NCBI GenBank assembly: GCA_030726065.1
Contig: JANREK010000035.1
Location: forward strand, 62,001 to 126,000
Source: Sediminibacterium sp.
Lineage (GTDB): Bacteria > Bacteroidota > Bacteroidia > Chitinophagales > Chitinophagaceae
Direction: 5' to 3'
Length of the DNA: 64,000 bases
Part shown: in pieces, positions 17,687 through 26,901 of the stretch
Numbering within the stretch: position 1 is the stretch's first letter
Layout of the letters: each line of letters begins with the position of its first letter
Position numbers and translations under genes: made by a program
Notes under the pieces: generated by a model
The model's input: only the letters and a program-made list of their open reading frames with translations
Databases searched by the model: none
Told to the model about the DNA's origin: nothing

Positions 17687-19036
17687 TTAACGCAGTACCA
17701 TTTGCCTGTCGGCGTCTAATCTTAATAATATAAAAACAAGTACAGTAAAGGTGAGCAAGGAGGATCCGCCATAACTGATTAAAGGCAAAGGAATACCTAC
17801 CACTGGAAATAATCCAATACACATGCTTATATTAACAGCAATATGGAAAAAGAAGATGCCCACCACACTATAAGCGTATACTCTTGAAAAAGTACTTCTT
17901 TGCCTTTCTGCGATACGTATCAACCTAAACAGAAAAAACAAATACAAACCTAGGAATGTAAAAGTTCCCACAAATCCAAAAGCTTCTCCTAAGGAAGTAA
18001 ATATAAAATCAGTATGTTGTGCGGGTACATATTTCCCTCTGGTTTGCGTCCCCTTTAAAAAACCTCTTCCCCAAAATCCCCCGGAACCAATGGCAATTTT
18101 ACTTTGTTTCACATTATAGTCATCTGGTTTTCGCGCTGCTTTTTTATTTATCGTGGTTTTGTTAAAAGATTTTACATTTTGGCTACAATCATATTCCTTA
18201 CCCATCATGCTGTATATACGCGTGCTTTGGTAACATTCAAAAATATTATTGAACATGTAAGGAACAATGTATTTAATCGTTCCGAAACAAATCGCCCAAA
18301 TAGAAATAATAACTAATATTGAATTTTTATTTCTTTTAAATTTTTTGATCAGATTGATAATAAACAAGCCGGCTATAACAGTAATTATAATAGATAATAC
18401 GGCGGTGTCTAACACTAAAGTGGCAATGACTAAAATGGCAAATGATAGCAATACCACTAAAATAATAGTAGGAAGCCCTTCTCTATACATGGCAAATATA
18501 AAAGCACTATATACTAATGCCAAGCCTAGCTCATGCTGCATCACAGATAAAATTGCAGGAATAGTAATCATGGCACCTGCAATCAGGTGCGATTTTAATT
18601 TAGAAAAGTCGGTTTCGGGTTTTGAAATAAACTTAGCTAATATTAATGCAGTAAATATTTTACATAATTCTGCAGGTTGTAAATTAAATCCGCCTGCAAT
18701 GGGTATCCAGCTCTTAGATCCATTGATATCCTTTCCTAAAACAAAAGTAGCCAGCATTAATAATAGTCCTAAAATATATAAAACATTAGAGAGTGCAGTA
18801 AATACCTTGCTATCTATGAGCAAGATAAAAATGGCAATGAAAGCGCAAAATATTGCAAAATAAATCTGCTTACTATAATTTGTCTTTGCGATTAAAAAAG
18901 AGTTACTCCAATTTAAATTAGGGTTATACTCTACCATGAAAATGCATAAAATTCCAACAGCCACCATCATGACATATAATAATATCAACGCGAAGTCGGT
19001 TCTTTTAGAAAAATTATTATTGTTATAGTTTACCAT
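17687..19036 (-). CDS. rodA: Rod-shape SEDS glycosyltransferase RodA
   Basis: A SEDS-family peptidoglycan polymerase that works with PBP2 in the elongasome. The 449-residue protein has about ten membrane helices and the signature QSKIAIGSGGFWGRGFLKGTQT, followed by PAQHTDFIF and the C-terminal PLISYGGSS. It is longer than most RodA proteins. Extra length lies just before the QSKIAIGSGG motif (about 25-30 charged residues with NKKAARKPDDYN) in the extracytoplasmic loop. The start overlaps the end of mrdA by 14 bases, a sign of coupled translation. Confidence 0.94.
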   Translation of the reverse strand: MVNYNNNNFSKRTDFALILLYVMMVAVGILCIFMVEYNPNLNWSNSFLIAKTNYSKQIYFAIFCAFIAIFILLIDSKVFTALSNVLYILGLLLMLATFVLGKDINGSKSWIPIAGGFNLQPAELCKIFTALILAKFISKPETDFSKLKSHLIAGAMITIPAILSVMQHELGLALVYSAFIFAMYREGLPTIILVVLLSFAILVIATLVLDTAVLSIIITVIAGLFIINLIKKFKRNKNSILVIISIWAICFGTIKYIVPYMFNNIFECYQSTRIYSMMGKEYDCSQNVKSFNKTTINKKAARKPDDYNVKQSKIAIGSGGFWGRGFLKGTQTRGKYVPAQHTDFIFTSLGEAFGFVGTFTFLGLYLFFLFRLIRIAERQRSTFSRVYAYSVVGIFFFHIAVNISMCIGLFPVVGIPLPLISYGGSSLLTFTVLVFILLRLDADRQMVLR

Positions 19037-21146
19037 CTTTTTTCGCTGTTACTTTTTTCTTTTTTTGTAATGGGTCTATTGCAGTTTCCTTGTTCACCTT
19101 TTTTGTAGGTAAGGGTTCAGATGGGGGTGTTGCTGGGAGGGTATCTATTTTTTTCAGGGTATCCATTACTGCTTTTGCAGGGGAAATTTCAGATAACATT
19201 TCCATATCCCATACATCCGCTAGTTCATCGTTGTTATATTCAATCGGGGTTAGCATTTCTGTTTTGTTGTTGCGTACATACCAGCTTTTAATAGCAGCCG
19301 GCATTAAGTCCACATTAGATAAATTTTCAGCTTTCAATTTACTTTCAGTGGTCAAGGTATCATTTAAATACTTTTCCATCATGAGCCCCGCAATAGGACC
19401 AGCCCAAGTGGAACCATAACCCGCATTTTCTACCACCACTGCTACAGCAATTGTTGGATTTTCTTTTGGGGCAAAACATACAAATAAAGAGTGATTTTTT
19501 CCGTGTGGGTTTTGGGCAGTTCCAGTTTTAGCGCAAAAATCATGTCCAGGTACCTTGATGAATGCACCAGTACCTATTACGGTTACATCATGCATGCCTT
19601 CTTTGATAACATCAAAGTATTGTTTTGCAATTTTAGTTACTTCAATTTTAGTTCTGTATTTTTCAAGCATCACCTTATCTTCTTCATTTTCGTTTTCGAT
19701 ACTATCTACAAAATGGGGTGTGTAGTAAAATCCGGAATTAGCAAGGTAGGCCATTGCATTGGCTAATTGAAGCGGGGTAGCTGTCATTCGGTCCTGGCCA
19801 ATACCCAAGGTGAGCATATAACAACTGTTCCAATATTTAGCACCACCAAAATCTCGATTGTATTGTGCAGTATCCGGGATATTGGCTCTGTTTTCACTTG
19901 GCAAATCCACCCCTAACTTTTTTCCAAAGCCAAATGCATTCATATATTCTTTCCATTTTAAATATCCTTTTTTTGGGTTGTGGTATTTCGGGTTATCAAT
20001 TGCCATTCTAAAAACTTGTAAAAAGTAAGAATTACAAGAGTAGGCTAATGCCAATTGTAAATTAGCTGCGTGACCAGGATTGTGGTGTTCACATTTACGC
20101 GGATCACCGCAAGCGCCATAAGACCCGCGGCAATTATATCCATAAGCGGGTGTGATTAAACCCTCGTCTAATGCAATCAAAGCACCCAATGGTTTAAAGG
20201 TGGAGCCTGGCGGATATTGCCCTTTAATCGCACGGTTATATATGGCGCGCGCGGTATCTAGTAATAATCTTCCAATTGTTTTTCTTCTTTGATTCCCTGT
20301 TAATAAATTTGGATTATAGCCCGGGCTGGAGGCCATGGCAATTATGCCGCCTGTTTTTGGATTGATGGCAACAGCACTTCCAATTTTATGTTGTAATAAT
20401 TTTTCAGCTAATTGTTGCACTTCCACATCCATGCTCGTGAATATATTGCGACCTGCAATAGCTAGGGTATCATAAATACCTTTTTCATAGGCGCCTTGAA
20501 TTTTTCCTTTATTATCTCTTAAGAATCTGGTTACCCCTCTTTGTCCCATTAAAATAGGTTCATAAAATCGCTCTAGCCCGGTCATCCCTGCGTAATCACC
20601 CATTTCATATCCTTCAGCGGCATGTTTTTGTAAAAAGTTCACATCCACTTCGGCAACATAACCTAACACATGCGCTGCCGTATTGTAGGGGTAGGATCGA
20701 ATACTACGTTCAGATAAAGTAAAACCAGGAAAGCGATATAGGTTTTCATTTAATTGTGCATAGGTTTCTGCAGATAAAAAAGGTTCAAAGGCGCTTGCTT
20801 TTACACGCGTATTTTTTATAATGGCCTCAATAATTCTTTTTGAATAGGTTGCTTTGTCAATTTTTAAAATTTGGCATAGCATGTTGGTGTCAACGCCCTT
20901 TGCTTCATTAGGAATGACCACTAAGTCATAACTAATTGTGTTTTCTAGCATGGTCTTTTTTCGACGATCATAAATGATACCACGATCCGGGTAAATGATT
21001 TTTATATATATCGCATTATTATCTGCAGCTAATTTATATTTTGACGAAAAAATTTGCAAGCTGATAAGTTGCACAATAAGAATAGTAAATATAATCCCAA
21101 TAATAATTTGAATAATACCACCCCTGTTTTGATTATATACGGACAT
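19023..21146 (-). CDS. mrdA: Penicillin-binding protein 2 (transpeptidase MrdA)
   Basis: The class B PBP that cross-links new peptidoglycan during side-wall growth, partner of RodA. It has 707 residues: one N-terminal membrane helix (about 10-32), the pedestal domain, and the transpeptidase domain. The catalytic motifs are STFKPL (SxxK), SCNSY (SxN) and KTGTAQN (KTG). A basic tail ending VTAKKDGKL follows the catalytic domain, a length common in Bacteroidota but absent from E. coli PBP2. It lies 3 bases after mreD and overlaps rodA by 14 bases. Confidence 0.95.
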   Translation of the reverse strand: MSVYNQNRGGIIQIIIGIIFTILIVQLISLQIFSSKYKLAADNNAIYIKIIYPDRGIIYDRRKKTMLENTISYDLVVIPNEAKGVDTNMLCQILKIDKATYSKRIIEAIIKNTRVKASAFEPFLSAETYAQLNENLYRFPGFTLSERSIRSYPYNTAAHVLGYVAEVDVNFLQKHAAEGYEMGDYAGMTGLERFYEPILMGQRGVTRFLRDNKGKIQGAYEKGIYDTLAIAGRNIFTSMDVEVQQLAEKLLQHKIGSAVAINPKTGGIIAMASSPGYNPNLLTGNQRRKTIGRLLLDTARAIYNRAIKGQYPPGSTFKPLGALIALDEGLITPAYGYNCRGSYGACGDPRKCEHHNPGHAANLQLALAYSCNSYFLQVFRMAIDNPKYHNPKKGYLKWKEYMNAFGFGKKLGVDLPSENRANIPDTAQYNRDFGGAKYWNSCYMLTLGIGQDRMTATPLQLANAMAYLANSGFYYTPHFVDSIENENEEDKVMLEKYRTKIEVTKIAKQYFDVIKEGMHDVTVIGTGAFIKVPGHDFCAKTGTAQNPHGKNHSLFVCFAPKENPTIAVAVVVENAGYGSTWAGPIAGLMMEKYLNDTLTTESKLKAENLSNVDLMPAAIKSWYVRNNKTEMLTPIEYNNDELADVWDMEMLSEISPAKAVMDTLKKIDTLPATPPSEPLPTKKVNKETAIDPLQKKKKVTAKKDGKL

Positions 21147-21149
21147 GTA

Positions 21150-21671
21150 CTATCTTTTTAGTTTTCGTCGATTCATTAAAAGCTCAACTAAAAAAATCAA
21201 AACCACGCTCATGATGCTTGTGGTAATTACTTTTCCTAAAAAGTATCCGAAACTGCCAAATTGCAACCATTCTAGCAGTACTAAATAAAAATGATGAATA
21301 AAAGGTAATACAAATACATAAAATAAATAAGGTCCCCAGCCCATAGTGCCGATACTCGGTTCTTTATTCACTTCCTCGGAGGCTTCCTGTGCTAATAATA
21401 AATTTAAGATACTTGGACGTACATATGCCATTAGTCCGCAAGCTGCAGCATGTAAACCAGGTGTGCTTGAAAATAAGTCCAAAATAAACCCAATCAAAAA
21501 ACCTAAAAAGGTAATGGATAATCTACTTGTACCGAAGGGTAGCCACAAAATAAATATAAAATATAAATAGGGTGTAATGAATTGATGAATCAGGGGCACT
21601 TCTTTTAGGACGACTACTTGAACGAGTAGAAATAATATAAAACGGATACTATTTTTAATAAAACTATTCAT
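21150..21671 (-). CDS. mreD: Rod-shape-determining protein MreD
   Basis: A 173-residue integral membrane protein with about five helices, including LGFLIGFILDLFSSTPGLHAAA, the usual MreD signature region. It links MreC to the RodA-PBP2 complex. Sequence conservation in this family is low, and the call rests on hydropathy, this motif, and its position between mreC (8-base gap) and mrdA (3-base gap). Confidence 0.9.
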   Translation of the reverse strand: MNSFIKNSIRFILFLLVQVVVLKEVPLIHQFITPYLYFIFILWLPFGTSRLSITFLGFLIGFILDLFSSTPGLHAAACGLMAYVRPSILNLLLAQEASEEVNKEPSIGTMGWGPYLFYVFVLPFIHHFYLVLLEWLQFGSFGYFLGKVITTSIMSVVLIFLVELLMNRRKLKR

Positions 21672-21679
21672 TGGGTGTT

Positions 21680-22519
21680 TTATTTTTTTTCTACCTCTAA
21701 TTGCTCATTCATTCTTTTATTTTCAACTAAGTAGATAAATTCTAAATTATAAAAGTTTGTAGCAGATTTTAATTCCAAGGTCAAGAAGTTACTTGCTGGA
21801 TCAACCACTACTTTTGTAACACGACCAAGCATCAATTGTGCAGGGAAACTTGCCGAATAAGGACTTGTTAAAACAGAATCACCTATTTTAGGCGCAGCAC
21901 TTTTTGAAATATTTTTTAAAGTTAAAATATCAGGGTCACTTCCATCCCATTCAACAGTACCCGCTACCTTATCGCGTTTTAACATGGCACTCAATTTGCT
22001 ATTGCGATGAAGCAAGCTCATTATTTTACTGTAATTGTCATTCACTTCAACCACGATACCCACAATACTTCCGTCAGGACTAATGGCAGCCATATCTTTT
22101 TTAACGCCCTGTAATGCGCCACGCTCAATAGTAATGTAATTTTTTTGTAGCGTAAATGTATTGCCTACCACTTTAGCTGGGTAGTAATAAAACTTTCTAG
22201 TTTTTTCAAGACTGTCCTTGCGTAAGATTAATGTGCCCGATTTTTTTGTAGTATCAAATGGAACAAAATTTTGTGCGAGTTGATTACGAAGCGCAACATT
22301 TTCAGCAGCCAGCAAAGCGTTCGTTTTTTTTAAGCTAAAAAAGTAAGACCAATTGTTATATCTGGTATTGATATCGCCAATTACCTGATTGGTCATTCCG
22401 CCAAAAAATGTTTGGTGTGATTTGCTATAGGAAGATAACATCACTAATGACAAAATTTGTAGTGTCAAAAAAGTAAAAAAAGTAAAATTCTGTCTTATGA
22501 ACCCAATGATTTTCTTCAA
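21680..22519 (-). CDS. mreC: Rod-shape-determining protein MreC
   Basis: A 279-residue periplasmic protein anchored by one N-terminal helix (about 12-30), followed by a coiled coil (about 60-85, with NALLAAENVALRNQLAQ) and the double beta-barrel domain. Conserved pieces are GALQGVKKDMAAISPDGSIVGIV and LLHRNSKLSAMLKRD. It activates PBP2-RodA. It lies 38 bases after mreB. Confidence 0.93.
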   Translation of the reverse strand: MKKIIGFIRQNFTFFTFLTLQILSLVMLSSYSKSHQTFFGGMTNQVIGDINTRYNNWSYFFSLKKTNALLAAENVALRNQLAQNFVPFDTTKKSGTLILRKDSLEKTRKFYYYPAKVVGNTFTLQKNYITIERGALQGVKKDMAAISPDGSIVGIVVEVNDNYSKIMSLLHRNSKLSAMLKRDKVAGTVEWDGSDPDILTLKNISKSAAPKIGDSVLTSPYSASFPAQLMLGRVTKVVVDPASNFLTLELKSATNFYNLEFIYLVENKRMNEQLEVEKK

Positions 22520-22557
22520 TGGTGATCGCCTTTATAAAAGTTGATTAAATAAATCTT

Positions 22558-23583
22558 TTATCTCATGATGAATGGGAATCGTTGGTAGTTCTTCAATGCA
22601 ATACCTGTTCCACGCACCACACTTTTAAGTGGATCTTCCGCAATGTGTACAGGTAATTTAATTTTTGAACTCAAACGCTTATCCAAACCACGCAATAATC
22701 CACCACCGCCAGTTAAATACAAACCGCGACGATAAATATCTGCAGCTAATTCAGGAGGTGTTGTTTCCAATGCCTTTAAAATTGCTTCTTCTATTTTGAA
22801 AATACTTTTATCTAGTGCTTCGGCAACTTCCTGGTAGCTTACCATAATTTGTTTTGGGATACCTGTTACTAAATCACGTCCATTTACTGGCATGTCATCT
22901 GGGGGACTATCTAAATCCTTTAATGCAGCACCTACATGAATTTTAATTTGTTCTGCAGTACGCTCACCAATTAATAAACTATGATATCTTCTTAATGATT
23001 CCATAATATCTGCAGTAAATTCATCACCTGCAATACGAATACTTTGATCACAAACAATTCCTGCTAATGCAATCACTGTAATTCCTGTTGTACCACCTCC
23101 AATATCAATAATCATATTTCCAACAGGCTCTTCAACATCAATACCAATACCTAAAGCGGCAGCCATCGGTTCGTGAATCATATATACTTCCTTTGCACCT
23201 GCTTGTTCCGCACTATCACGTACCGCTCTTTTTTCAACCTCGGTAATGGAAGATGGAATACATATAACCATTCTCCAACTTGGAGGGAATAAAGGTTTCT
23301 TTGGGTAAATCATTTTCATCAACTCGCGAATCATTAATTCAGCAGCGTTGAAGTCGGCAATTACGCCATCTTTTAATGGACGAACTGTTTTTATACTTTC
23401 ATGCGTTTTTTCATGCATGAGTAATGCTTTTTTACCTACGCCTAAAACCTCCTTCATATTATTTCTGTTCAAAGCAATAATAGAAGGTTCATTCACGACA
23501 ACTTCATCATTGTGAATGATAAGGGTATTAGCAGTACCTAAGTCCATTGCTATTTCCTGTGTAAAAAAGTTAAATATGCCCAT
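22558..23583 (-). CDS. mreB: Actin-like cell-shape protein MreB
   Basis: The 341-residue actin homologue whose membrane-bound filaments guide wall elongation. Nucleotide-binding motifs are present: AMDLGTANTLI (phosphate 1), IDIGGGTTGITVIAL (phosphate 2) and LTGGGGLLRGLD (adenosine). Length and sequence are canonical. It is the first gene of the run mreB-mreC-mreD-mrdA-rodA-MBL on the minus strand; a 9-base inverted repeat lies in its 110-base upstream gap to purD. Confidence 0.97.
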   Translation of the reverse strand: MGIFNFFTQEIAMDLGTANTLIIHNDEVVVNEPSIIALNRNNMKEVLGVGKKALLMHEKTHESIKTVRPLKDGVIADFNAAELMIRELMKMIYPKKPLFPPSWRMVICIPSSITEVEKRAVRDSAEQAGAKEVYMIHEPMAAALGIGIDVEEPVGNMIIDIGGGTTGITVIALAGIVCDQSIRIAGDEFTADIMESLRRYHSLLIGERTAEQIKIHVGAALKDLDSPPDDMPVNGRDLVTGIPKQIMVSYQEVAEALDKSIFKIEEAILKALETTPPELAADIYRRGLYLTGGGGLLRGLDKRLSSKIKLPVHIAEDPLKSVVRGTGIALKNYQRFPFIMR

Positions 23584-23607
23584 TGTAAGTCGTTATTTGA
23601 ATAATAC

Positions 23608-23633
23608 TAGTTGAATATAGCAAAATTCAACTA
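23608..23633. promoter_or_regulatory. 9-bp inverted repeat upstream of mreB
   Basis: TAGTTGAAT and ATTCAACTA are exact reverse complements around the 8-base loop atagcaaa, 25 bases before the mreB ATG. There is no T-run on either side, so it is not a standard terminator for purD. It could be an operator or a 5' hairpin of the cell-shape operon; this is inference. Confidence 0.4.
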
Positions 23634-23693
23634 AAATTATCGAAATACAAAGCTTTTTACAAATGAATCATAAAAGAATTTCCTAGTAAAAAT

Positions 23694-24977
23694 TTATGGA
23701 AATTCAAACCCAATATCTTTTCTGAAATACATGCCTTCAAAATGGATTTTTGACAATCCATCTTTTGCTTTTGAAACAGCCTCTTGTAAGTTAGTTCCTT
23801 TTGCAGTAACAGTTAGAACGCGCCCACCACTTGTTACTACTGCATCCTCATGAAAGCTAGTGCCAGCTTGAAATACATGGATATCGGGTAATGCCTTTGC
23901 TTGTTCAATACCCGTAATGATAAAATTATTTTTATAAGCGCCAGGATAACCGCCGCTCACTGCCATAACGGTTGCAAAACTCGCATTATGGTATTCAATA
24001 TTGACATCTTCTAAAGTACCATTGTCCGCTGCTGCTAATAAGCTCACTAAATCGGTTTGTAAACGGGGTAGAATTACTTCCGTTTCTGGGTCCCCTAATC
24101 GGCAATTATATTCTATAACATAGGGATCACCTCCTTGATTCATCAGGCCAAAGAATACGAACCCCTTATAGGTCATGCCTTCTTGGTGAATCCCATGAAT
24201 GGTGGGTTTTACAATCCGCTCCTCCACTTTTTGCATAAACGCATCATCCATAAATGGGACTGGGCTTACACAACCCATGCCACCCGTATTAAGCCCTGTA
24301 TCGCCTTCACCTATTCGTTTGTAGTCCTTTGCATGCCCTATAATTTTGTAATTTTTCCCATCTGTTAATGCAAAAACACTGACTTCAATTCCAGTTAAAA
24401 ATTCTTCAATGACTACTTTAGCGCTGGCATCCCCAAATTGTTTATTAAGGATCATTTCTTCAAAGCTATCCATGGCTTCTTGGTGCGTAAACGCAATAAT
24501 GACGCCCTTTCCAGCTGCCAACCCATCGGCTTTTAGTACCACTGGTAATGTATGTTTGGCGATGTATTCCTTGCCTTGCTCATAGTTTTCAAGCGTAAAT
24601 TCAGCATAGCCTGCTGTTGGAATTTGGTGCCTTTGCATAAAGTGTTTGCTAAAAGCCTTACTTCCCTCCAATTGGGCAGCTTCTGCACTTGGCCCAATCA
24701 CATTAATATGTTGGGTAGCAGCATCTTGAGCAAAAAAATCATAAATACCTTTCACCAAGGGGTCTTCTGGACCCACAATGATCATTTCTATATTATTGGT
24801 GAGTGCTGCTGTTTTTAAAGCATCAAAATCACCCACTTTAATAGGCAAATTGGTACCAAACAAAGCAGTGCCAGGGTTTCCGGGGGCGATGAAAAGTTGG
24901 TCACATTGGTGACTATTTGCTACTTTCCATGCCAAAGCATGTTCTCTACCACCTGCGCCAATTAATAAAATATTCAT
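23694..24977 (-). CDS. purD: Phosphoribosylamine-glycine ligase
   Basis: The ATP-grasp enzyme of step 2 of purine synthesis, joining phosphoribosylamine and glycine. The 427 residues begin MNILLIGAGGREHALAWK, the invariant N-terminus, and include VLKADGLAAGKGV in the ATP-grasp loop and YNCRLGDPETEV near the metal site. It stands alone among pur genes here. A TACTTTCG box lies 19 bases upstream of the ATG (24997-25004). mreB follows on the same strand after 110 bases. Confidence 0.97.
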   Translation of the reverse strand: MNILLIGAGGREHALAWKVANSHQCDQLFIAPGNPGTALFGTNLPIKVGDFDALKTAALTNNIEMIIVGPEDPLVKGIYDFFAQDAATQHINVIGPSAEAAQLEGSKAFSKHFMQRHQIPTAGYAEFTLENYEQGKEYIAKHTLPVVLKADGLAAGKGVIIAFTHQEAMDSFEEMILNKQFGDASAKVVIEEFLTGIEVSVFALTDGKNYKIIGHAKDYKRIGEGDTGLNTGGMGCVSPVPFMDDAFMQKVEERIVKPTIHGIHQEGMTYKGFVFFGLMNQGGDPYVIEYNCRLGDPETEVILPRLQTDLVSLLAAADNGTLEDVNIEYHNASFATVMAVSGGYPGAYKNNFIITGIEQAKALPDIHVFQAGTSFHEDAVVTSGGRVLTVTAKGTNLQEAVSKAKDGLSKIHFEGMYFRKDIGFEFP

Positions 24978-24996
24978 AATTCGTTTGATTGCACCA

Positions 24997-25004
24997 CGAA
25001 AGTA
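24997..25004 (-). promoter_or_regulatory. -7-like box (TACTTTCG) of purD
   Basis: One base off the TAnnTTTG consensus, 19 bases upstream of the purD ATG. The same TAnnTTCG variant precedes korA and the GldB-like gene in this window. Confidence 0.35.
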
Positions 25005-25057
25005 AAATTTATTGAAGGGATTTTATTAATTTGAGGCAATTAAATAACAAATTGATT

Positions 25058-26554
25058 ATGTCAACAGCTTCGCTAAAACATCCAAAAGGCTTGTATGTCT
25101 TATTTGCTACTGAAATGTGGGAACGATTTAACTATTACGGAATGCGAGCTATTTTGGTATTGTTTTTAACCAAGGCATTGCTCTTTGACAAAGTATTTGC
25201 TTCCCAAGTATATGGTAGTTATACGGGCTTGGTTTATTTGACGCCTTTGTTAGGGGGTTATATCGCCGATAGATATTGGGGAAATAACCGTTCCATTATC
25301 GCGGGGGGACTTGTTATGGCGATTGGGGAATTTATACTTTTTGGTTGCGGCACTTTTTATCAAAATGCGGATTTATCTGCGATTTTATTTTATTCAGGCT
25401 TGGGTTGTATGATTGCAGGGAATGGTTTTTTTAAACCTAATATTTCAAGTTTGGTAGGTCAGTTGTATCCAAAAGGAGATAAAAGAATAGATTCCGCCTA
25501 TACGATATTTTATATGGGGATTAACACTGGTGGTGCATTGGGGCCCTTTGTTTGTGGTTTTTTTGGAGATACAGGCAATCCAGCTGATTTCAAGTGGGCT
25601 TTTTTCGCAGGCGGAGTAGCTATGTTAATTAGCGTTGTTACACAATTATTATTTCAGAAAAAATATTTAAAAGATCCAGATGGCAATGCCCTAGGAGAAG
25701 CGCCAGCTGGTGCACCAAAATGGTTTCAAAAAATTCCAGTGATGGTGGGCTTTTTATTTTTGTTATCATTAGTAACTATCACATTAGTATACATTGATGT
25801 TAAAGTAGTGAGTTACTTATTTTATTTATTATTGGGTTGTATTACTTTAATTGCATTTATTGTCTTTTCAGATAAAACTTTAAGCGGTATTGAAAAACAA
25901 AAAGTATTGGTAATTTTTGTGGTTTCCTTTTTCGTTATTTTCTTTTGGAGTGCTTTTGAACAAGCAGGTGCAAGTTTAACTTTTTTTGCAGAAGAGCAAA
26001 CCAATCGTGATTTAGGTTTCTTTACTGTTCCTTCTAGTTTCTTTCAATCATTGAACTCAATTTTCGTTGTAAGTTTTGCACCCGTATTTGCTTGGTTATG
26101 GGTGAAATTGGGCAAGTATGAACCTTCTTCTCCTTATAAAATGGCAGCTGGTTTAATGTTATTGGCATTGGGTTATTTTTGGATTGCCACAGGTGTGAGT
26201 GGGGTGGGAACAGGCATTAAAGTAAGCATGATATGGTTGATAGGCATGTATATGCTACATACTTTTGGAGAGCTTTGCTTATCGCCTATTGGCTTGTCCT
26301 TGGTAAATAAATTAGCACCATTAAAGTTTGGATCTTTATTAATGGCAGTATGGTTTACAGCCAATGCCTTCGCTAATAAATTGGCAGGGGTATTTAGTGC
26401 ATTATATCCAGAAAATGGAAAAACAACTTCTTTTATCGGGTATCAAATCACCAACTTGCACGAATTTTTTATGTTTTTTGTTGGGATGGCCGGCGTTGCC
26501 TCCATCATCTTATTCTTCCTGTCAAAAAAATTAAAAAACTTAATGGAACAATAG
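25058..26554 (+). CDS. POT-family proton-dependent di/tripeptide transporter
   Basis: Takes up di- and tripeptides with protons. The protein has 498 residues from the ATG at 25058; the track begins at a TTG at 25031, but MSTASLKHPKGLY fits the family better. The first-helix motif EMWERFNYYGMRAIL (ExxER) and the PTR2 motif FYMGINTGGALGPF are present, with 12-14 helices in all. It is monocistronic, ending in the hairpin at 26576-26607, and divergent from purD. Confidence 0.93.
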   Translation: MSTASLKHPKGLYVLFATEMWERFNYYGMRAILVLFLTKALLFDKVFASQVYGSYTGLVYLTPLLGGYIADRYWGNNRSIIAGGLVMAIGEFILFGCGTFYQNADLSAILFYSGLGCMIAGNGFFKPNISSLVGQLYPKGDKRIDSAYTIFYMGINTGGALGPFVCGFFGDTGNPADFKWAFFAGGVAMLISVVTQLLFQKKYLKDPDGNALGEAPAGAPKWFQKIPVMVGFLFLLSLVTITLVYIDVKVVSYLFYLLLGCITLIAFIVFSDKTLSGIEKQKVLVIFVVSFFVIFFWSAFEQAGASLTFFAEEQTNRDLGFFTVPSSFFQSLNSIFVVSFAPVFAWLWVKLGKYEPSSPYKMAAGLMLLALGYFWIATGVSGVGTGIKVSMIWLIGMYMLHTFGELCLSPIGLSLVNKLAPLKFGSLLMAVWFTANAFANKLAGVFSALYPENGKTTSFIGYQITNLHEFFMFFVGMAGVASIILFFLSKKLKNLMEQ

Positions 26555-26575
26555 CTTCTTCCTATAGCTACTTTT

Positions 26576-26607
26576 AAAAGCCGTTTCGATTCGTCGGGAC
26601 GGCTTTT
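26576..26607 (+). terminator. Rho-independent terminator of the peptide transporter
   Basis: Arms aaaagccgt and acggctttt pair perfectly around a 14-base loop and run into TTTT, 21 bases after the stop. Confidence 0.8.
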
Positions 26608-26659
26608 TTGTGTAACCCATTTTGATGAGCATCAATCTATCGCTCTCCGCTGTTTCATT

Positions 26660-26830
26660 GGCAACATAAATCATATTTCTTCTCAGCACGCCATGACGCT
26701 AAAAAATCATAAAATCAAACTAAAACTTAGAACTCGCACTACGTGCTCAAACAGCTAAGTTTTGCACGTTCGATTTTACAATTTTTATAACGCTATGGCT
26801 CAATGTTCAGATAATATGATTCTTATTGCC
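26660..26830. repeat. 171-bp imperfect inverted repeat (MITE/REP-like or structured RNA)
   Basis: The 347-base gap between the peptide transporter and acs (26555-26901) has a terminator and then this element. Its two halves align as an imperfect palindrome: ggcaa/ttgcc at the ends, aatcatatt/aatatgatt, gccat/atggc, taaaatc/gatttta and aaaacttag/ctaagtttt, with gcac-tac-gtgc at the apex. Matching blocks occur in the same order at similar spacing, so it can form one long hairpin with bulges. I see no ORF in it. It may be a non-autonomous mobile or extragenic palindrome, or a 3' structure on the acs transcript. Confidence 0.6.
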
Positions 26831-26901
26831 AAATAAATTAATTGAATTGCAGCTTATAAATAGGGCTTGCAAAAACTATTGTTGAGAATGGCATTAGCAG
26901 A

